From Variovorax ginsengisoli (lineage in GTDB: Bacteria > Pseudomonadota > Gammaproteobacteria > Burkholderiales > Burkholderiaceae_C): a stretch of DNA of 64,000 bases. Positions 1 through 9,007 of the stretch are shown here, in pieces (position 1 is the first letter of the stretch; each line of letters begins with the position of its first letter). A program made the position numbers and the translations under genes. Location: NCBI RefSeq assembly GCF_030486595.1, contig NZ_JAUJZH010000002.1, forward strand, positions 372,001-436,000, in the 5' to 3' direction. The notes under the pieces are model-generated. The model saw nothing but the letters and a program-made list of their open reading frames with translations, did not search any database and was not told the origin of the DNA.

Positions 1-309
1 TTCGTGCTGCTGACCTGCGTGCGGCCCCGCCACTATCGGCACCGGTTGCCGGTGCTGCCGCGCGACGCCGGCGCGTTCCGGCGCTGCCGGCTGCTGATCG
101 AGCAGGTGCCGGCCCTGCGGCATGCGCTGCCGCTGCTGGCCCAGCGCATCGCCGAGCCCGGCGTGGCCGAATGGGCGGCGCTTGCGCAGGCGTGGGACGA
201 CCTCTGCGCCCAGATGGACCACGAAGCGCCCGACTGGCGGCAGGGGCCGGTTGACGCCCCCGGCGTGACCGCGATGCTGGCCTGCTTCCGCGAACTCGAA
301 ATCGCTTAG
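1..309 (+). CDS. C-terminal part of an unrecognised protein (5' end outside window)
   Basis: The reading frame is open from the first base and closes at TAG 307-309, so only the last 102 residues are visible. It could also begin at a GTG at position 4, but there is no room to see a ribosome site. The visible part is soluble, Arg/Leu rich near its start and has a Trp/Asp-rich stretch (WAALAQAWDDLCAQMD). I do not recognise the family. It ends three bases before the stop of the convergent gene at 313. Confidence 0.5.
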   Translation, partial: FVLLTCVRPRHYRHRLPVLPRDAGAFRRCRLLIEQVPALRHALPLLAQRIAEPGVAEWAALAQAWDDLCAQMDHEAPDWRQGPVDAPGVTAMLACFRELEIA

Positions 310-312
310 GGG

Positions 313-903
313 CTAGCGCCGCGGCCAGCGGGCCCCGCCGTTCAGCGGGCGGCGGGCGAAGAACCAGCGGCGCTTGCGGCTGGGTCCGCGGGCGGCGGCG
401 GCCTGCCGTTCTTCGAATGCGGCCCATTCGTTCTGGAGCGTCGCTGCCAGCGCGGCCAGGTTGGCCTGCTTGTATTCCCAGACGCCGGCGACCACGAAAT
501 GGCCCATGCGCTGGGTGTCGGGCATGGGCGTGATCAGGATGCGGCCGGCACCCATGGCCTGCAGCACCGCGGCGCGCTCGGCCGCCAGGCGAAAGCCTTC
601 GCCATAGCCCTCGATGTCGCGCGCCAGCGAGATCTGGACCAGCGTGATGCTCGAAAAATGCTCGGCGATGAAGGCCACCAGCATGGGCAGGAGGACCCGG
701 CCGATCTTCGCCTTGTGGAGGTGCCGGCTGGACTCGGTGTCGGTGGGCTTGAAGTGCTCGATGCGCATTTGGGTGCCGCCCCGGCTCACCGGCACCGGGT
801 CCAGGGTGCCGATGTGGGTCTCGCCGTAGTGCGCGAGCATGGGCTGGCCCAGTACGCAGGGCCCCAGGTCCGGTCCCGTGAAGTGCAGGCTGTGGATGCT
901 CAT
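313..903 (-). CDS. Conserved hypothetical protein, 196 aa
   Basis: ATG at 903 (reverse strand), 196 codons, no signal peptide or membrane segment. The middle (MRIEHFKPTDTESSRHLHKAK) and the helical stretch with FRLAAERAAVLQAMGAG look like a compact soluble domain. The C-terminus is strongly basic (RKRRWFFARR). I do not recognise a family or catalytic motif. It is transcribed convergently to the partial gene at the left edge and is followed upstream by an 84-bp gap before the DUF1348 gene on the same strand. Confidence 0.6.
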   Translation of the reverse strand: MSIHSLHFTGPDLGPCVLGQPMLAHYGETHIGTLDPVPVSRGGTQMRIEHFKPTDTESSRHLHKAKIGRVLLPMLVAFIAEHFSSITLVQISLARDIEGYGEGFRLAAERAAVLQAMGAGRILITPMPDTQRMGHFVVAGVWEYKQANLAALAATLQNEWAAFEERQAAAARGPSRKRRWFFARRPLNGGARWPRR

Positions 904-987
904 GCCCGATTGTCGGTGGGGGCATGGGGTTCGAATCGGACGAACAACGGGGCGTTGGCGGCCCAGTTCGTTCGTCAGGCCGCCGGC

Positions 988-1455
988 TCAGAGGCCGAGA
1001 TCGCCCAGTCCCGGATGGTCGTCCGGGCGCCGGCCCAGCGGCCAGAAGAACTTGCGCTGGTCGTCCCTGATCGGCAGGTCGTTGATGCTGGCATGGCGCA
1101 CGCGCATCAGGCCGTCGTCGTTGAATTCCCAGTTCTCGTTGCCGTAGCTGCGGAACCACTGGCCGGAATCGTCGTGCCATTCGTAGGCGAAACGGACGGC
1201 GATCCGCGCGCCCTCGAAGGCCCAGAGTTCCTTGATCAGCCGGTAGTCGAGTTCGCGTGCCCACTTGCGCGCCAGAAAGGCCTCGGCCTCGGCCCGCCCG
1301 GCCACGAACTCGGCCCGGTTGCGCCAACGCGTGTCCTCGCTGTAGGCCTGAGCCACGCGTGCCGGATCGCGCGAGTTCCAGCCGTCCTCCGCGAGGCGGA
1401 CTTTCTGGATCGCGCTGTCGCGCGTGAAGGGGGGGAGCGGCGGGCGGGTGGTCAT
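988..1455 (-). CDS. DUF1348 / SnoaL-like (NTF2-fold) protein
   Basis: The 155-aa protein carries the DUF1348 pattern: an N-terminal helix with [29 protein letters not shown], then [49 protein letters not shown] and SINDLPI. These proteins adopt the cone-shaped NTF2 fold, and length matches the family (about 150 aa). No catalytic role is established that I know of. Start ATG 1455 lies 9 bp downstream of the stop of the 126-aa gene at 1465, so the two probably share a transcript running leftward. Confidence 0.85.
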   Translation of the reverse strand: MTTRPPLPPFTRDSAIQKVRLAEDGWNSRDPARVAQAYSEDTRWRNRAEFVAGRAEAEAFLARKWARELDYRLIKELWAFEGARIAVRFAYEWHDDSGQWFRSYGNENWEFNDDGLMRVRHASINDLPIRDDQRKFFWPLGRRPDDHPGLGDLGL

Positions 1456-1464
1456 GGGCGAAGG

Positions 1465-1845
1465 TTAGCCGAGTTCGAAGGCTTCGCGGAAGGCGGCGCA
1501 GAACGCCTCGGTCCCGCTGATCGACAGGCTGACCGTGTGCCGCACGACCCCCGCCGCGCCGGGCTGCACGCGCAGTCGGCGCTCGACCGGGTCGAACACC
1601 ATCGACTGCGGCTGGCTGCTTTCCTGCATGCCCTGCAGGTCGTAGTCCCAGTCGCCGCCGTCGCCGACCGGCCCGCGCGGCGCGCCGAAGCCGGCGTGCG
1701 CCCAGTCCAGCACCTGCACCACCTCGGCCTCCACGGCAGCGACCTGCTGCGGGCCGGTGCTCGCCATGGCGTCGAACACGCCGACCCCTTCGGTGTCTTC
1801 GCTGTAGTCGAAATCCAGGTAATCCAATGTCATGCGCAAGATCAT
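1465..1845 (-). CDS. Hypothetical acidic protein, about 126 aa
   Basis: Starts at ATG 1845 or, four codons in, ATG 1833; neither has a convincing Shine-Dalgarno sequence. Longer readings would run into the divergent tetR promoter and are unlikely. The protein is acidic at its N-terminus (LDYLDFDYSEDTEG), contains a Trp-rich centre (WDYDLQGM) and ends in a compact alpha/beta segment (VVRHTVSLSISGTEAFCAAFREAFELG). I do not recognise the family. It heads a short leftward operon with the DUF1348 gene and is divergent from the TetR regulator. Confidence 0.6.
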   Translation of the reverse strand: MILRMTLDYLDFDYSEDTEGVGVFDAMASTGPQQVAAVEAEVVQVLDWAHAGFGAPRGPVGDGGDWDYDLQGMQESSQPQSMVFDPVERRLRVQPGAAGVVRHTVSLSISGTEAFCAAFREAFELG

Positions 1846-1890
1846 CCACGAAGCGCGGCGGCGGCTGAAGTAGACTTGCCGCGAGAATCC

Positions 1891-1917
1891 GAATTTAAAT
1901 TCAAACTCAAGTTTGAA
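1891..1917. promoter_or_regulatory. Tandem palindromes between hypothetical gene and tetR (candidate TetR operator)
   Basis: Two abutting A/T-rich dyads sit in a very GC-rich background: a perfect 12-bp palindrome GAATTTAAATTC (1891-1902) and TTCAAACT-CA-AGTTTGAA (arms 1900-1907 and 1910-1917). The second ends 7 bp before the tetR ATG at 1925, overlapping its ribosome site. The geometry fits autoregulation by the adjacent TetR protein. That it is the operator is inference from position and symmetry. Confidence 0.6.
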
Positions 1918-1924
1918 GGCCCGC

Positions 1925-2650
1925 ATGTCCGCCCCCGCCAAGCAGAAATCCGCCGCGCGCACGCCGCGCCCCGATGGCGACGCCACCCGCGCCCTGCTGC
2001 TCGAAACGGCCGGCCAGGTGTTCGCCGAACGCGGCTTCGCCGACGGCACCAGCAAGGAGATCTGCGAGCGCGCCGGCACCCCGATGGCGTCGGTCAACTA
2101 TCACTTCGGCAGCCGCGAGGCCCTGTACGAGGCGGTGCTGATCGAGGCCCATCGGCAGGTGATGGCGCTGGACGACCTGCTGGCCCTGACCCACGGCCCG
2201 GGCGATCCGAAGCAGAAGCTTCGCCTGCTGCTGGCCCGCCTGATCGGCTTCGCGTCGCAGGGCTCCGCGCCCTGGGGTTTCCGGGTCGTGCTGCGCGAGA
2301 TCATGACGCCGACGGCCGCGGTCTCGGTGCTGATCGACAAGGCGATCCGGCCCAAGTCCCGCGTGCTGCTCGGCTTGATCGGCGAGGTGCTGGACCTGCC
2401 GCCCGAACACCCTGCCGTCCAGCGCGGCCTGATGTTCGCGCTGCTCCCCTGCCTGGTGATCCTGGTGGCGCCGAAGGAGGTGCCGGCCAGGGTGCTGCCC
2501 GCGGTGGCCAAGGAGAGCGGCGGACTGGCCGATGATTTCATCCGCTACGCGATGGCCGGGCTGGAGGCGATGGCGGCGGTGCACCGGCCGCAGCCGGATC
2601 CTGCTGCGAAGCCCGGGCGGGGCGCCCGGCGCGCGCCATCGAGCGTCTAG
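1925..2650 (+). CDS. TetR/AcrR family regulator, CecR (YbiH)-like
   Basis: A 241-aa regulator. Residues about 20-70 form the TetR helix-turn-helix (RALLLETAGQVFAERGF, then GTSKEICERAGTPMASVNYHFGSREALYEAV). The long C-terminal half (VVLREIMTPTAAVSVLIDKAIRPKSRVLLGLIGEVL) resembles the DUF1956 ligand domain of CecR/YbiH, which in enterobacteria controls efflux genes. ATG 1925 is chosen over TTG 1913 because GAAGG lies just upstream and the longer start falls inside the palindrome. No efflux gene adjoins it, so its target is unclear beyond probable autoregulation. Its stop overlaps the convergent LysR stop at CTAG 2647-2650. Confidence 0.85.
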   Translation: MSAPAKQKSAARTPRPDGDATRALLLETAGQVFAERGFADGTSKEICERAGTPMASVNYHFGSREALYEAVLIEAHRQVMALDDLLALTHGPGDPKQKLRLLLARLIGFASQGSAPWGFRVVLREIMTPTAAVSVLIDKAIRPKSRVLLGLIGEVLDLPPEHPAVQRGLMFALLPCLVILVAPKEVPARVLPAVAKESGGLADDFIRYAMAGLEAMAAVHRPQPDPAAKPGRGARRAPSSV

Positions 2651-3564
2651 TTGGCCTGCCCGGCATCGGCGCCCGCCTGCGCGAGCAGCCAGTCGCGAAA
2701 CAGCGTCAGCGCCGGCCGTTCGTCCTGGGCCGCCGGCGTCACCAGGAAGTAACTGCGCTCGCCGCGCAGCGGCCGGTCGCAGGCCACCACCAGCTCGCCG
2801 CGAGCGAGCTCGGCCTCGATCAGCAGGCGCGGCATCAGCGCCACGCCGAGGCCGTGCGCCGCGGCCTCGGCGAGCATTGAGAACAGCTCGTAGCGCGGGC
2901 CGCTGCGGGCCCGCGGCGCCTCGACCTGCTGGGCATCGAACCACTGGCGCCAGCCGTCGGGGCGGGTGCTCTGCTGCAGCAGCGGCAGCCGGGCGATGGC
3001 CGCGGGCGACAGCTGGCCGCGCGGCGCGATCAAGGCCGGGCTGCAGACCGGCAGCACGTCTTCGCTGAGCAGCGCGGTGGAGCGCGTGCCGGCCCAGTTG
3101 GCCGCCTGCGCCGGCGTGCCGGTGTAGAGCGCCGCATCGAAGGGCGTCTCGTTGAACAGGAAGGGCCGGGTGCGGGTCTCGATGTGGACCGTGATGTCGG
3201 GATGCCGGGCCGCGAAGTCCGGCAGCCGCGGGATCAGCCAGCGGGTGGCGAAGGTCGGCACCGCGGCCAGCTGCAGCGAACCGCCCAGCCCCTGCCGGGC
3301 CATGGCGTCGAGGGTGTCGCGCTCCATGGTGTCGAGCTGGCGCGCGATCTGGCGCGCATAGTCGGCGCCGGCCGGGGTCAGCGCCACGCCGTGGCGGGTG
3401 CGGCGAAACAGCGCCATGCCGAGGAAGTCCTCCAGCGCCGTGATCTGGCGCGACACCGCGCTCTGCGTCAGCGCCAGTTCCTGCGCCGCCCGCGTGTAGC
3501 TTTCGTGGCGGGCGGCGGCCTCGAAGCAGACGAGGGCCTGGGTGGAAGGGATCTTTCGGCGCAT
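2647..3564 (-). CDS. gcdR: LysR family regulator, probable GcdR (glutarate/glutaryl-CoA operon)
   Basis: A 305-aa LysR protein of the GcvA-like subgroup. The N-terminal winged helix (ALVCFEAAARHESYTRAAQELALTQSAVSRQITALEDFLG) is followed by the substrate-binding domain starting near LQLAAVPTFATRWLIPRL. It is divergent from glutaryl-CoA dehydrogenase across 175 bp, the arrangement known for gcdR-gcdH in pseudomonads, where GcdR activates gcdHG in response to glutarate. The gene symbol is assigned from this context. A 27-bp dyad lies between the two genes. The stop codon shares CTAG with the convergent tetR gene. Confidence 0.8.
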   Translation of the reverse strand: MRRKIPSTQALVCFEAAARHESYTRAAQELALTQSAVSRQITALEDFLGMALFRRTRHGVALTPAGADYARQIARQLDTMERDTLDAMARQGLGGSLQLAAVPTFATRWLIPRLPDFAARHPDITVHIETRTRPFLFNETPFDAALYTGTPAQAANWAGTRSTALLSEDVLPVCSPALIAPRGQLSPAAIARLPLLQQSTRPDGWRQWFDAQQVEAPRARSGPRYELFSMLAEAAAHGLGVALMPRLLIEAELARGELVVACDRPLRGERSYFLVTPAAQDERPALTLFRDWLLAQAGADAGQAN

Positions 3565-3615
3565 GGTATGCGGGGGCTACATAGTTGACTGGCAGGTCGC
3601 GCCAGCGGCGGCAGG

Positions 3616-3700
3616 GTCGCACATTGTGCTTTGAAGTGCGACAAACTCATAACTGGGTGTCGAATCGTCGTTTGCGCTCCCTGTCCCCGGCGCTTACGAT
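3616..3700 (+). promoter_or_regulatory. Candidate GcdR operator and gcdH promoter
   Basis: A perfect dyad GTCGCAC-N13-GTGCGAC spans 3616-3642, with a smaller nested inverted repeat GCAC-ATT-GTGC at 3619-3629. Downstream, TTGCGC (3672-3677) and TACGAT (3695-3700) are separated by 17 bp and would start transcription near 3707, about 33 bases before the gcdH ATG. The operator lies upstream of the -35 box, the usual position for LysR activation. Assignment rests on symmetry and location. Confidence 0.5.
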
Positions 3701-3739
3701 CAGGGCCGACTTCCAGCACCCCTCATCGGAGACTTTCAG

Positions 3740-4936
3740 ATGGCCCACGCCGCATTTCAATGGGACGACCCCCTCCTGCTCGACCAGCAACTCACGGACG
3801 ACGAGCGCATGGTGCGCGATGCCGCCAACGCCTACTGCCAGGAGCGACTCGCCCCGCGCGTGATCGAAGGCTTCCGCACCGGCGAGACCGACCCGGCCAT
3901 CTTCCGCGAGATGGGCGCCCTGGGCCTGCTGGGCCCGACCATCCCCGAGCAGTACGGCGGCCCCGGCCTCAACTACGTCTGCTACGGCCTGATCGCCCGC
4001 GAAGTCGAGCGCGTCGACTCCGGCTACCGCTCGATGGCCAGCGTGCAGAGCTCGCTGGTGATGGTGCCGATCAACGAATTCGGCACCGAGGCGCAAAAGC
4101 AGAAGTACCTGCCCAAGCTGGCCACCGGCGAATGGATCGGCTGCTTCGGCCTGACCGAGCCCGACCACGGCTCCGACCCCGGCAGCATGGTCTCGCGCGC
4201 CAAGAAGGTGCCCGGCGGCTACGCGCTCACCGGCGCCAAGATGTGGATCAGCAACAGCCCGATCGCCGACGTCTTCGTGGTCTGGGCCAAGGAAGTCAGC
4301 GAGAGCGGCACGGTCGGCCCGATCCGCGGCTTCGTGCTCGAGAAGGGTTTCAAGGGCCTGAGCGCCCCGGCGATCCACGGCAAGGTCGGCCTGCGCGCCT
4401 CCATCACCGGCGAGATCGTGATGGACAACGTGTTCTGCCCGGAAGAAAACGCCTTCCCCGAAGTGCGGGGCCTGAAGGGCCCGTTCACCTGCCTCAACAG
4501 CGCCCGCTACGGCATCTCCTGGGGTGCGCTCGGCGCCGCCGAAGACTGCTGGCACCGCGCCCGCCAGTACACGCTCGACCGCAAGCAGTTCGGCCGCCCG
4601 CTGGCCGCCAACCAGCTGATCCAGAAGAAGCTGGCCGACATGCAGACCGAGATCACGCTGGGCCTGCAGGGCTGCCTGCGCCTGGGCCGCATGAAGGACG
4701 AAGGCACGGCATCGGTCGAAGTCACCTCGCTGCTGAAGCGCAACTCCTGCGGCAAGGCGCTCGACATCGCCCGCCTGGCGCGCGACATGATGGGCGGCAA
4801 CGGCATCAGCGACGAATTCGGCGTGGCCCGCCATCTCGTGAACCTCGAAGTGGTCAACACCTACGAAGGCACGCACGACATCCACGCGCTCATCCTGGGC
4901 CGCGCGCAGACCGGCATCGCCGCCTTCGCCAACTGA
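3740..4936 (+). CDS. gcdH: Glutaryl-CoA dehydrogenase
   Basis: The 398-aa flavoenzyme oxidises and decarboxylates glutaryl-CoA to crotonyl-CoA at the end of lysine, hydroxylysine and glutarate degradation, passing electrons to ETF. Full-length acyl-CoA dehydrogenase fold: FAD/substrate signatures [17 protein letters not shown] and [16 protein letters not shown], the [28 protein letters not shown] helix pair and the catalytic glutamate E376 in TYEGTHDIH, located as in GCDH enzymes. GGAG lies upstream of ATG 3740. Its TGA overlaps the ATG of the CoA-transferase by one base, so the two are coupled. Confidence 0.95.
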   Translation: MAHAAFQWDDPLLLDQQLTDDERMVRDAANAYCQERLAPRVIEGFRTGETDPAIFREMGALGLLGPTIPEQYGGPGLNYVCYGLIAREVERVDSGYRSMASVQSSLVMVPINEFGTEAQKQKYLPKLATGEWIGCFGLTEPDHGSDPGSMVSRAKKVPGGYALTGAKMWISNSPIADVFVVWAKEVSESGTVGPIRGFVLEKGFKGLSAPAIHGKVGLRASITGEIVMDNVFCPEENAFPEVRGLKGPFTCLNSARYGISWGALGAAEDCWHRARQYTLDRKQFGRPLAANQLIQKKLADMQTEITLGLQGCLRLGRMKDEGTASVEVTSLLKRNSCGKALDIARLARDMMGGNGISDEFGVARHLVNLEVVNTYEGTHDIHALILGRAQTGIAAFAN

Positions 4937-6183
4937 TGTCAGCCCCCGCCGCCACGCAAGGCGCCCTCGCGGGCCTCAAGGTGCTCGACCTGTCCCGCGT
5001 GCTCGCGGGCCCGTGGTGCACCCAGATCCTGGCCGACCTGGGCGCCGACGTGATCAAGATCGAGCGACCGGGCGTCGGCGACGACACCCGCGGCTGGGGC
5101 CCGCCCTTCCTGAAGGACGCGGACGGCAACGACACCCACCAGGCCACCTACTTCACGGCCTGCAACCGCAACAAGCGCTCGGTCACGATCGACATGGCGA
5201 CGCCCGACGGCCAGGCGCTGCTCAAGCGCATGGCGGCCGAGAGCGACATCCTGGTCGAGAACTTCAAGACCGGCGGGCTCAAGCAGTACGGCCTCGACCA
5301 CGAGAGCCTGCGGGCCGCCAATCCGCGCCTCATCTATTGCAGCGTGACCGGCTTCGGCCATGACGGCCCGCACGCCATGCGCGCCGGCTACGACCTGATG
5401 ATCCAGGCCACCACCGGCATGATGAGCATCACCGGCCGGCCCGACGACGTGCCCGGCGGCGGGCCGCTGCGGGTCGGCGTCGCGCTCACCGACCTGTTCA
5501 CCGGCGTCTACGCCAGCACGGCCATCCTGGCCGCGATCGAAGTGCGCCACCGCACCGGCGAGGGCCAGCACATCGACATGGCGCTGCTCGACGTCGGCAT
5601 GGCGATCCTGGCCAACCAGGCCAGCGCCTTCCTCAACACCGGCGTGGCGCCGCAGCGGCAGGGCAACAGCCATCCGAGCCTGGCGCCCTACCAGGACTTC
5701 CGCACCGCCGACGGTGCGATGCTGCTGGCGATCGGCAACAACGGGCAGTTCGCGCGCTTCTGCGAAGCCGCCGGCCATCCGGAGTGGGCCGCCGATCCGC
5801 GCTTCGCCACCAACACGCTGCGCGTCAGGCACCGCGAAGTGCTGATCCCCCAGATGGAAGCCGTGACCCGCACCCGCAGCACGGCGCAGTGGATCGCGCT
5901 GCTCGAAGACAAGGCCGTGCCCTGCGGCCCGATCAACGACATCGCCCAGGCCTTCGAGGACGACCAGGTCAAGGCGCGCGGCCTGGCCGTGACTCTGCCG
6001 CGCGATGCCGGCGACGGCATCGAACAGATCGTCGGCGTCGCCAGCCCGCTGCGGCTGCAGTCCACGCCCCCGGTGCTGCGCCGGGCGCCGCCGGCGCTGG
6101 GCCAGCACACCGACGAGGTGCTGGCCGAGTTCGGCATCGACGAAGCCAGGCGCGCGGCGCTGCGGGCGGCGGGCGTGGTGTGA
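4936..6183 (+). CDS. gcdG: Class III (CaiB/BaiF) CoA-transferase, probable succinyl-CoA:glutarate CoA-transferase
   Basis: A 415-aa family III CoA-transferase with GLKVLDLSRVLAGPWCTQILADLGADVIKIE at the N-terminus, ITIDMATPDGQALLKRM, the RAGYDLMIQATTGMMSITG segment and GQHIDMALLDVGMAILANQ. It would activate glutarate to glutaryl-CoA for the upstream GcdH. The acceptor is inferred from this coupling (TGATG overlap at 4934-4938) and from gcdHG synteny in pseudomonads. The extreme C-terminus ends in GTGA, which is also the start of the trehalase gene. Confidence 0.85.
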   Translation: MSAPAATQGALAGLKVLDLSRVLAGPWCTQILADLGADVIKIERPGVGDDTRGWGPPFLKDADGNDTHQATYFTACNRNKRSVTIDMATPDGQALLKRMAAESDILVENFKTGGLKQYGLDHESLRAANPRLIYCSVTGFGHDGPHAMRAGYDLMIQATTGMMSITGRPDDVPGGGPLRVGVALTDLFTGVYASTAILAAIEVRHRTGEGQHIDMALLDVGMAILANQASAFLNTGVAPQRQGNSHPSLAPYQDFRTADGAMLLAIGNNGQFARFCEAAGHPEWAADPRFATNTLRVRHREVLIPQMEAVTRTRSTAQWIALLEDKAVPCGPINDIAQAFEDDQVKARGLAVTLPRDAGDGIEQIVGVASPLRLQSTPPVLRRAPPALGQHTDEVLAEFGIDEARRAALRAAGVV

Positions 6184-7850
6184 ACGCGCCGGGCGCTTCC
6201 ACCGCGAAGCGCTCGACGCGCGCCGCGGCGGCGCCCGCGCCCGACACGCTGACGCCGGCCGACCGCTACCAGGAGCTTTTCGTCGCGGTCCAGTCGGGCC
6301 GCGTGTTCGCCGACAGCAAGACCTTCGTCGATTGCGCGCCGCGCGCCGAGCCGGAAGCCATCCTGGCCGCCTACCGTGCGCAGTGCGGCGAACCCGGCTT
6401 CGATCTCGCGGCCTTCGTGCAGGCGAACTTCGAGCTGGTCGAGCCGGCGCCGAGCGACTATGTCTCGGTGCCGGGCCAACCGATCGCGGCCCACATCGCC
6501 GACCTGTGGCCGGTGCTGACGCGGCATCCGCAGGTGCATCCGCCGCGCTCCTCGCTGCTGCAGCTGCCGCATCCGTATGTGGTTCCGGGCGGACGCTTCC
6601 GCGAGCTCTACTACTGGGATTCCTATTTCACCCTGCTGGGCCTGTCCGGCGAACACCACCGGCCGCTGGTGCGCGGCATGGTCGAGAACTTCGCCTTCCT
6701 GATCGACACCCACGGCCATGTGCCGAACGGCACCCGCAGCTACTACCTCGGCCGCTCGCAGCCCCCGGTGTTCGCGCTGATGGTCGAACTCGCGCAGCAG
6801 CAGGGCGCGGTCGATGCGATCGACTTCCTGCCGCAGCTGCGGCGCGAGCATGCGTGGTGGATGGCCGGCAGCGAGGGCCTGGCCCCGGGCGATGCGAGCC
6901 GGCGCGTGGTGCGGCTCGCCGGCGGCGCCCTGCTCAATCGCTATTGGGACGAGCGCGACACGCCGCGCGAGGAGTCGTGGATCGAAGACGTGGCCACGGC
7001 GCAGGCCTGTGATCGCGAGCCGGCCCTGATCTACCGCGACATCCGCGCGGCCTGCGAGTCGGGCTGGGACTTCAGCACCCGCTGGATGCGCGAGCCGCCG
7101 CCGCCGGGCGATGTGCAGCCCTGCGCCCATGTGCGCGCCGCCACGGCCGCCTCGCTGGCCAGCCTCTGCACCACCGACATCCTGCCGGTCGACCTCAACG
7201 CCTTCCTGCACCAGCTCGAATGCACGCTCGCCACCTTGAGCGGGCAGGCCGGCGACGCCGCCGCCGCGCAGGCCTATTCGCAGCAGGCCGAGGCGCGCCG
7301 GGACGCGATCGGCGAGTGCTTCTGGGACCCGCAGCAGGGCGCCTTCTTCGACCACGACTGGCGGCGGGGCGTGCGCCGCAGCTGCCTGACCGCGGCCAGC
7401 GTGGTGCCGCTGTTCGTCGGCCTCGCGACCGCTGCCCAGGCCGAGGCGCTGGCCGAGACCGTGTCGCAGCGGCTGCTGGCGCACGGCGGGCTGTCGACCA
7501 CCGAGTGCGGCAGCGACCAGCAATGGGACCGCCCCAATGGCTGGGCGGCGCTGCAATGGATGGCGGTCCGCGGGCTGGCCGACTACGGCCACGAGGCGCT
7601 GTCGCGCACCATCGCCAGGCGCTGGCTCGCGACCGTGGCCGCGCTCTACGAGCGCGAAGGCAAGCTGGTCGAGAAATACGCCCTGCGTCGGGTCGAGCGC
7701 GACGACACCGCGGGCGGCGCCGGCGGAGAGTACCCGCTGCAGGACGGCTTCGGCTGGACCAACGGCGTCACGGCCGCCTTGCTGGCCGAGCACCCGCAGC
7801 ACACCGCGCACGGCTGCGTGGCGCATGCGGCGGCGCCGCAGCATCGCTGA
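6180..7850 (+). CDS. treF: Trehalase (GH37), cytoplasmic type
   Basis: Hydrolyses alpha,alpha-trehalose to two glucose units. The 556-aa product has trehalase signature 1 (PGGRFRELYYWDSYF, about residue 136), the catalytic-acid region ESGWDFSTRW (about 297), signature 2 (QWDRPNGWAALQW, about 448) and a C-terminal GGAGGEYPLQDGFGWTNGV carrying the second catalytic carboxylate. No signal peptide is present, so I read it as the cytoplasmic TreF type. The GTG start at 6180 overlaps the CoA-transferase TGA as GTGA, indicating translational coupling with a functionally unrelated operon. The last 83 bases overlap the convergent DUF1127 gene. Confidence 0.92.
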   Translation: MNAPGASTAKRSTRAAAAPAPDTLTPADRYQELFVAVQSGRVFADSKTFVDCAPRAEPEAILAAYRAQCGEPGFDLAAFVQANFELVEPAPSDYVSVPGQPIAAHIADLWPVLTRHPQVHPPRSSLLQLPHPYVVPGGRFRELYYWDSYFTLLGLSGEHHRPLVRGMVENFAFLIDTHGHVPNGTRSYYLGRSQPPVFALMVELAQQQGAVDAIDFLPQLRREHAWWMAGSEGLAPGDASRRVVRLAGGALLNRYWDERDTPREESWIEDVATAQACDREPALIYRDIRAACESGWDFSTRWMREPPPPGDVQPCAHVRAATAASLASLCTTDILPVDLNAFLHQLECTLATLSGQAGDAAAAQAYSQQAEARRDAIGECFWDPQQGAFFDHDWRRGVRRSCLTAASVVPLFVGLATAAQAEALAETVSQRLLAHGGLSTTECGSDQQWDRPNGWAALQWMAVRGLADYGHEALSRTIARRWLATVAALYEREGKLVEKYALRRVERDDTAGGAGGEYPLQDGFGWTNGVTAALLAEHPQHTAHGCVAHAAAPQHR

Positions 7851-8001
7851 GCAACCAGGGGATCTCGCTGCGGCCCACGCCCAGGTCGCGCAGGTCGAGC
7901 TCGCTCATCGCGCGCAGCTGGCGCTGGTCCTGCCAGCAGCGACGCAGCGCGTGCACCCCATCGAGCAAGCGGGTGACGAGGGCGGACTGGGTCGACGGCA
8001 T
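7768..8001 (-). CDS. DUF1127 small protein
   Basis: A 77-aa protein with a DUF1127 motif in its middle (RQLRAMSELDLRDLGVGRSEIPWLL). ATG 8001 is preceded by AAGGAG at good spacing, which decides the start against the upstream ATG. DUF1127 members are short Arg-rich proteins; some alphaproteobacterial ones influence RNA turnover and phosphate or carbon metabolism, but no function can be assigned here. The tail after the motif is Ala/Pro/Arg-rich, longer than usual, and overlaps the trehalase 3' end, so the true functional part is probably the first 50 residues. Divergent from the LysR gene at 8093. Confidence 0.8.
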   Translation of the reverse strand: MPSTQSALVTRLLDGVHALRRCWQDQRQLRAMSELDLRDLGVGRSEIPWLLSDAAAPPHAPRSRARCAAGARPARRP

Positions 8002-8092
8002 GGCATGGCTCCTTATGGACGGACAGCCATCTTGCAAGCCTGCGTGCTATTGTGGAAGTTGAGAATCCTGTCACTTCCTATCAGCTTTCCTG

Positions 8093-8983
8093 ATGCGGCA
8101 ACTCAACCTCGACCAACTCCGCACCCTGGTGTCCATCGCCGACCTCGGCAGCTTCTCGGCCGCCGCCCGGGCCCTCCACCTCGCGCAACCCACGGTCAGC
8201 CTGCACATCAGCGAACTCGAATCGCGCCTGGACACCCGGCTGGTGGTGCGGGGCAGCCGCCGGATCACGCCCACTGCCGCGGGTGCTGCACTGGTCGAGC
8301 GCGCGCGGCGCCTGCTGCGCGATGCCGACGACGCCGTGGACGCCGTGCGGCGCCAGGCCGAAGGGCGAACGGGCCGCGTCCGGCTGGGCACGTCGACCGG
8401 CATCGTGGTCGAACTGTTGCCGCAGGTGCTCGAGGAGCTGGAGCGCGACCACCCCGGCATCGACGTCGAGGTCTGCATCCTCGGCTCGTCCGAGGCCATG
8501 TCGCGCCTCGCGATGGGCACGCTGGACATCGGTCTGGTGGCGATTCCGCAGCCACCGATGCGTGACCTGATGGTCACGCGCTGGCGCAGCCAGCCCATGA
8601 TGGCTTTCGTCCCGAAGAAGTGGGCGGCGCCGAAGCGGGCCACGCCGCGCTGGCTGGCAGAGAGGCCCTTGATCTTCAACGAGGCGACCACGCACATGTA
8701 CCGGCTGACGATGGAATGGTTCGCCGCGATCGGCGAATCGCCGCGCCCGCGCATCGAGCTCAACTTCGACGCGGCGATGCTCGCCCTGGTGGCGGCAGGC
8801 TACGGTGCGGCGGTGCTGCCGTTGCACCAGCCGGTGGGCGCGGACTTCAACGAGCGGCTGCAGGTGTTGCCGCTCCGCCCGAAGCTGACCCGGCATCTGG
8901 GCATCGCGCACCGGCCGCGCGCAACGCTCGACGGAGCGACCGAAAGCGTGCTCCAGATCCTGGAGCGGTTCAGCCAGCGGTAG
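8093..8983 (+). CDS. LysR family transcriptional regulator
   Basis: A 296-aa LysR regulator: winged helix at about residues 4-63 (LDQLRTLVSIADLGSFSAAARALHLAQPTVSLHISELESRL) and a periplasmic-binding-like effector domain from VRLGTSTGIVVELLPQVL. It starts at ATG 8093, 91 bp from the divergent DUF1127 gene. The effector is not identifiable. Regulation of the DUF1127 gene is possible from the divergent layout but unproven; nothing else adjoins it on the plus strand. Confidence 0.88.
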   Translation: MRQLNLDQLRTLVSIADLGSFSAAARALHLAQPTVSLHISELESRLDTRLVVRGSRRITPTAAGAALVERARRLLRDADDAVDAVRRQAEGRTGRVRLGTSTGIVVELLPQVLEELERDHPGIDVEVCILGSSEAMSRLAMGTLDIGLVAIPQPPMRDLMVTRWRSQPMMAFVPKKWAAPKRATPRWLAERPLIFNEATTHMYRLTMEWFAAIGESPRPRIELNFDAAMLALVAAGYGAAVLPLHQPVGADFNERLQVLPLRPKLTRHLGIAHRPRATLDGATESVLQILERFSQR

Positions 8984-9007
8984 GCAGCGTGTTCGCGACG
9001 TTGCTGC

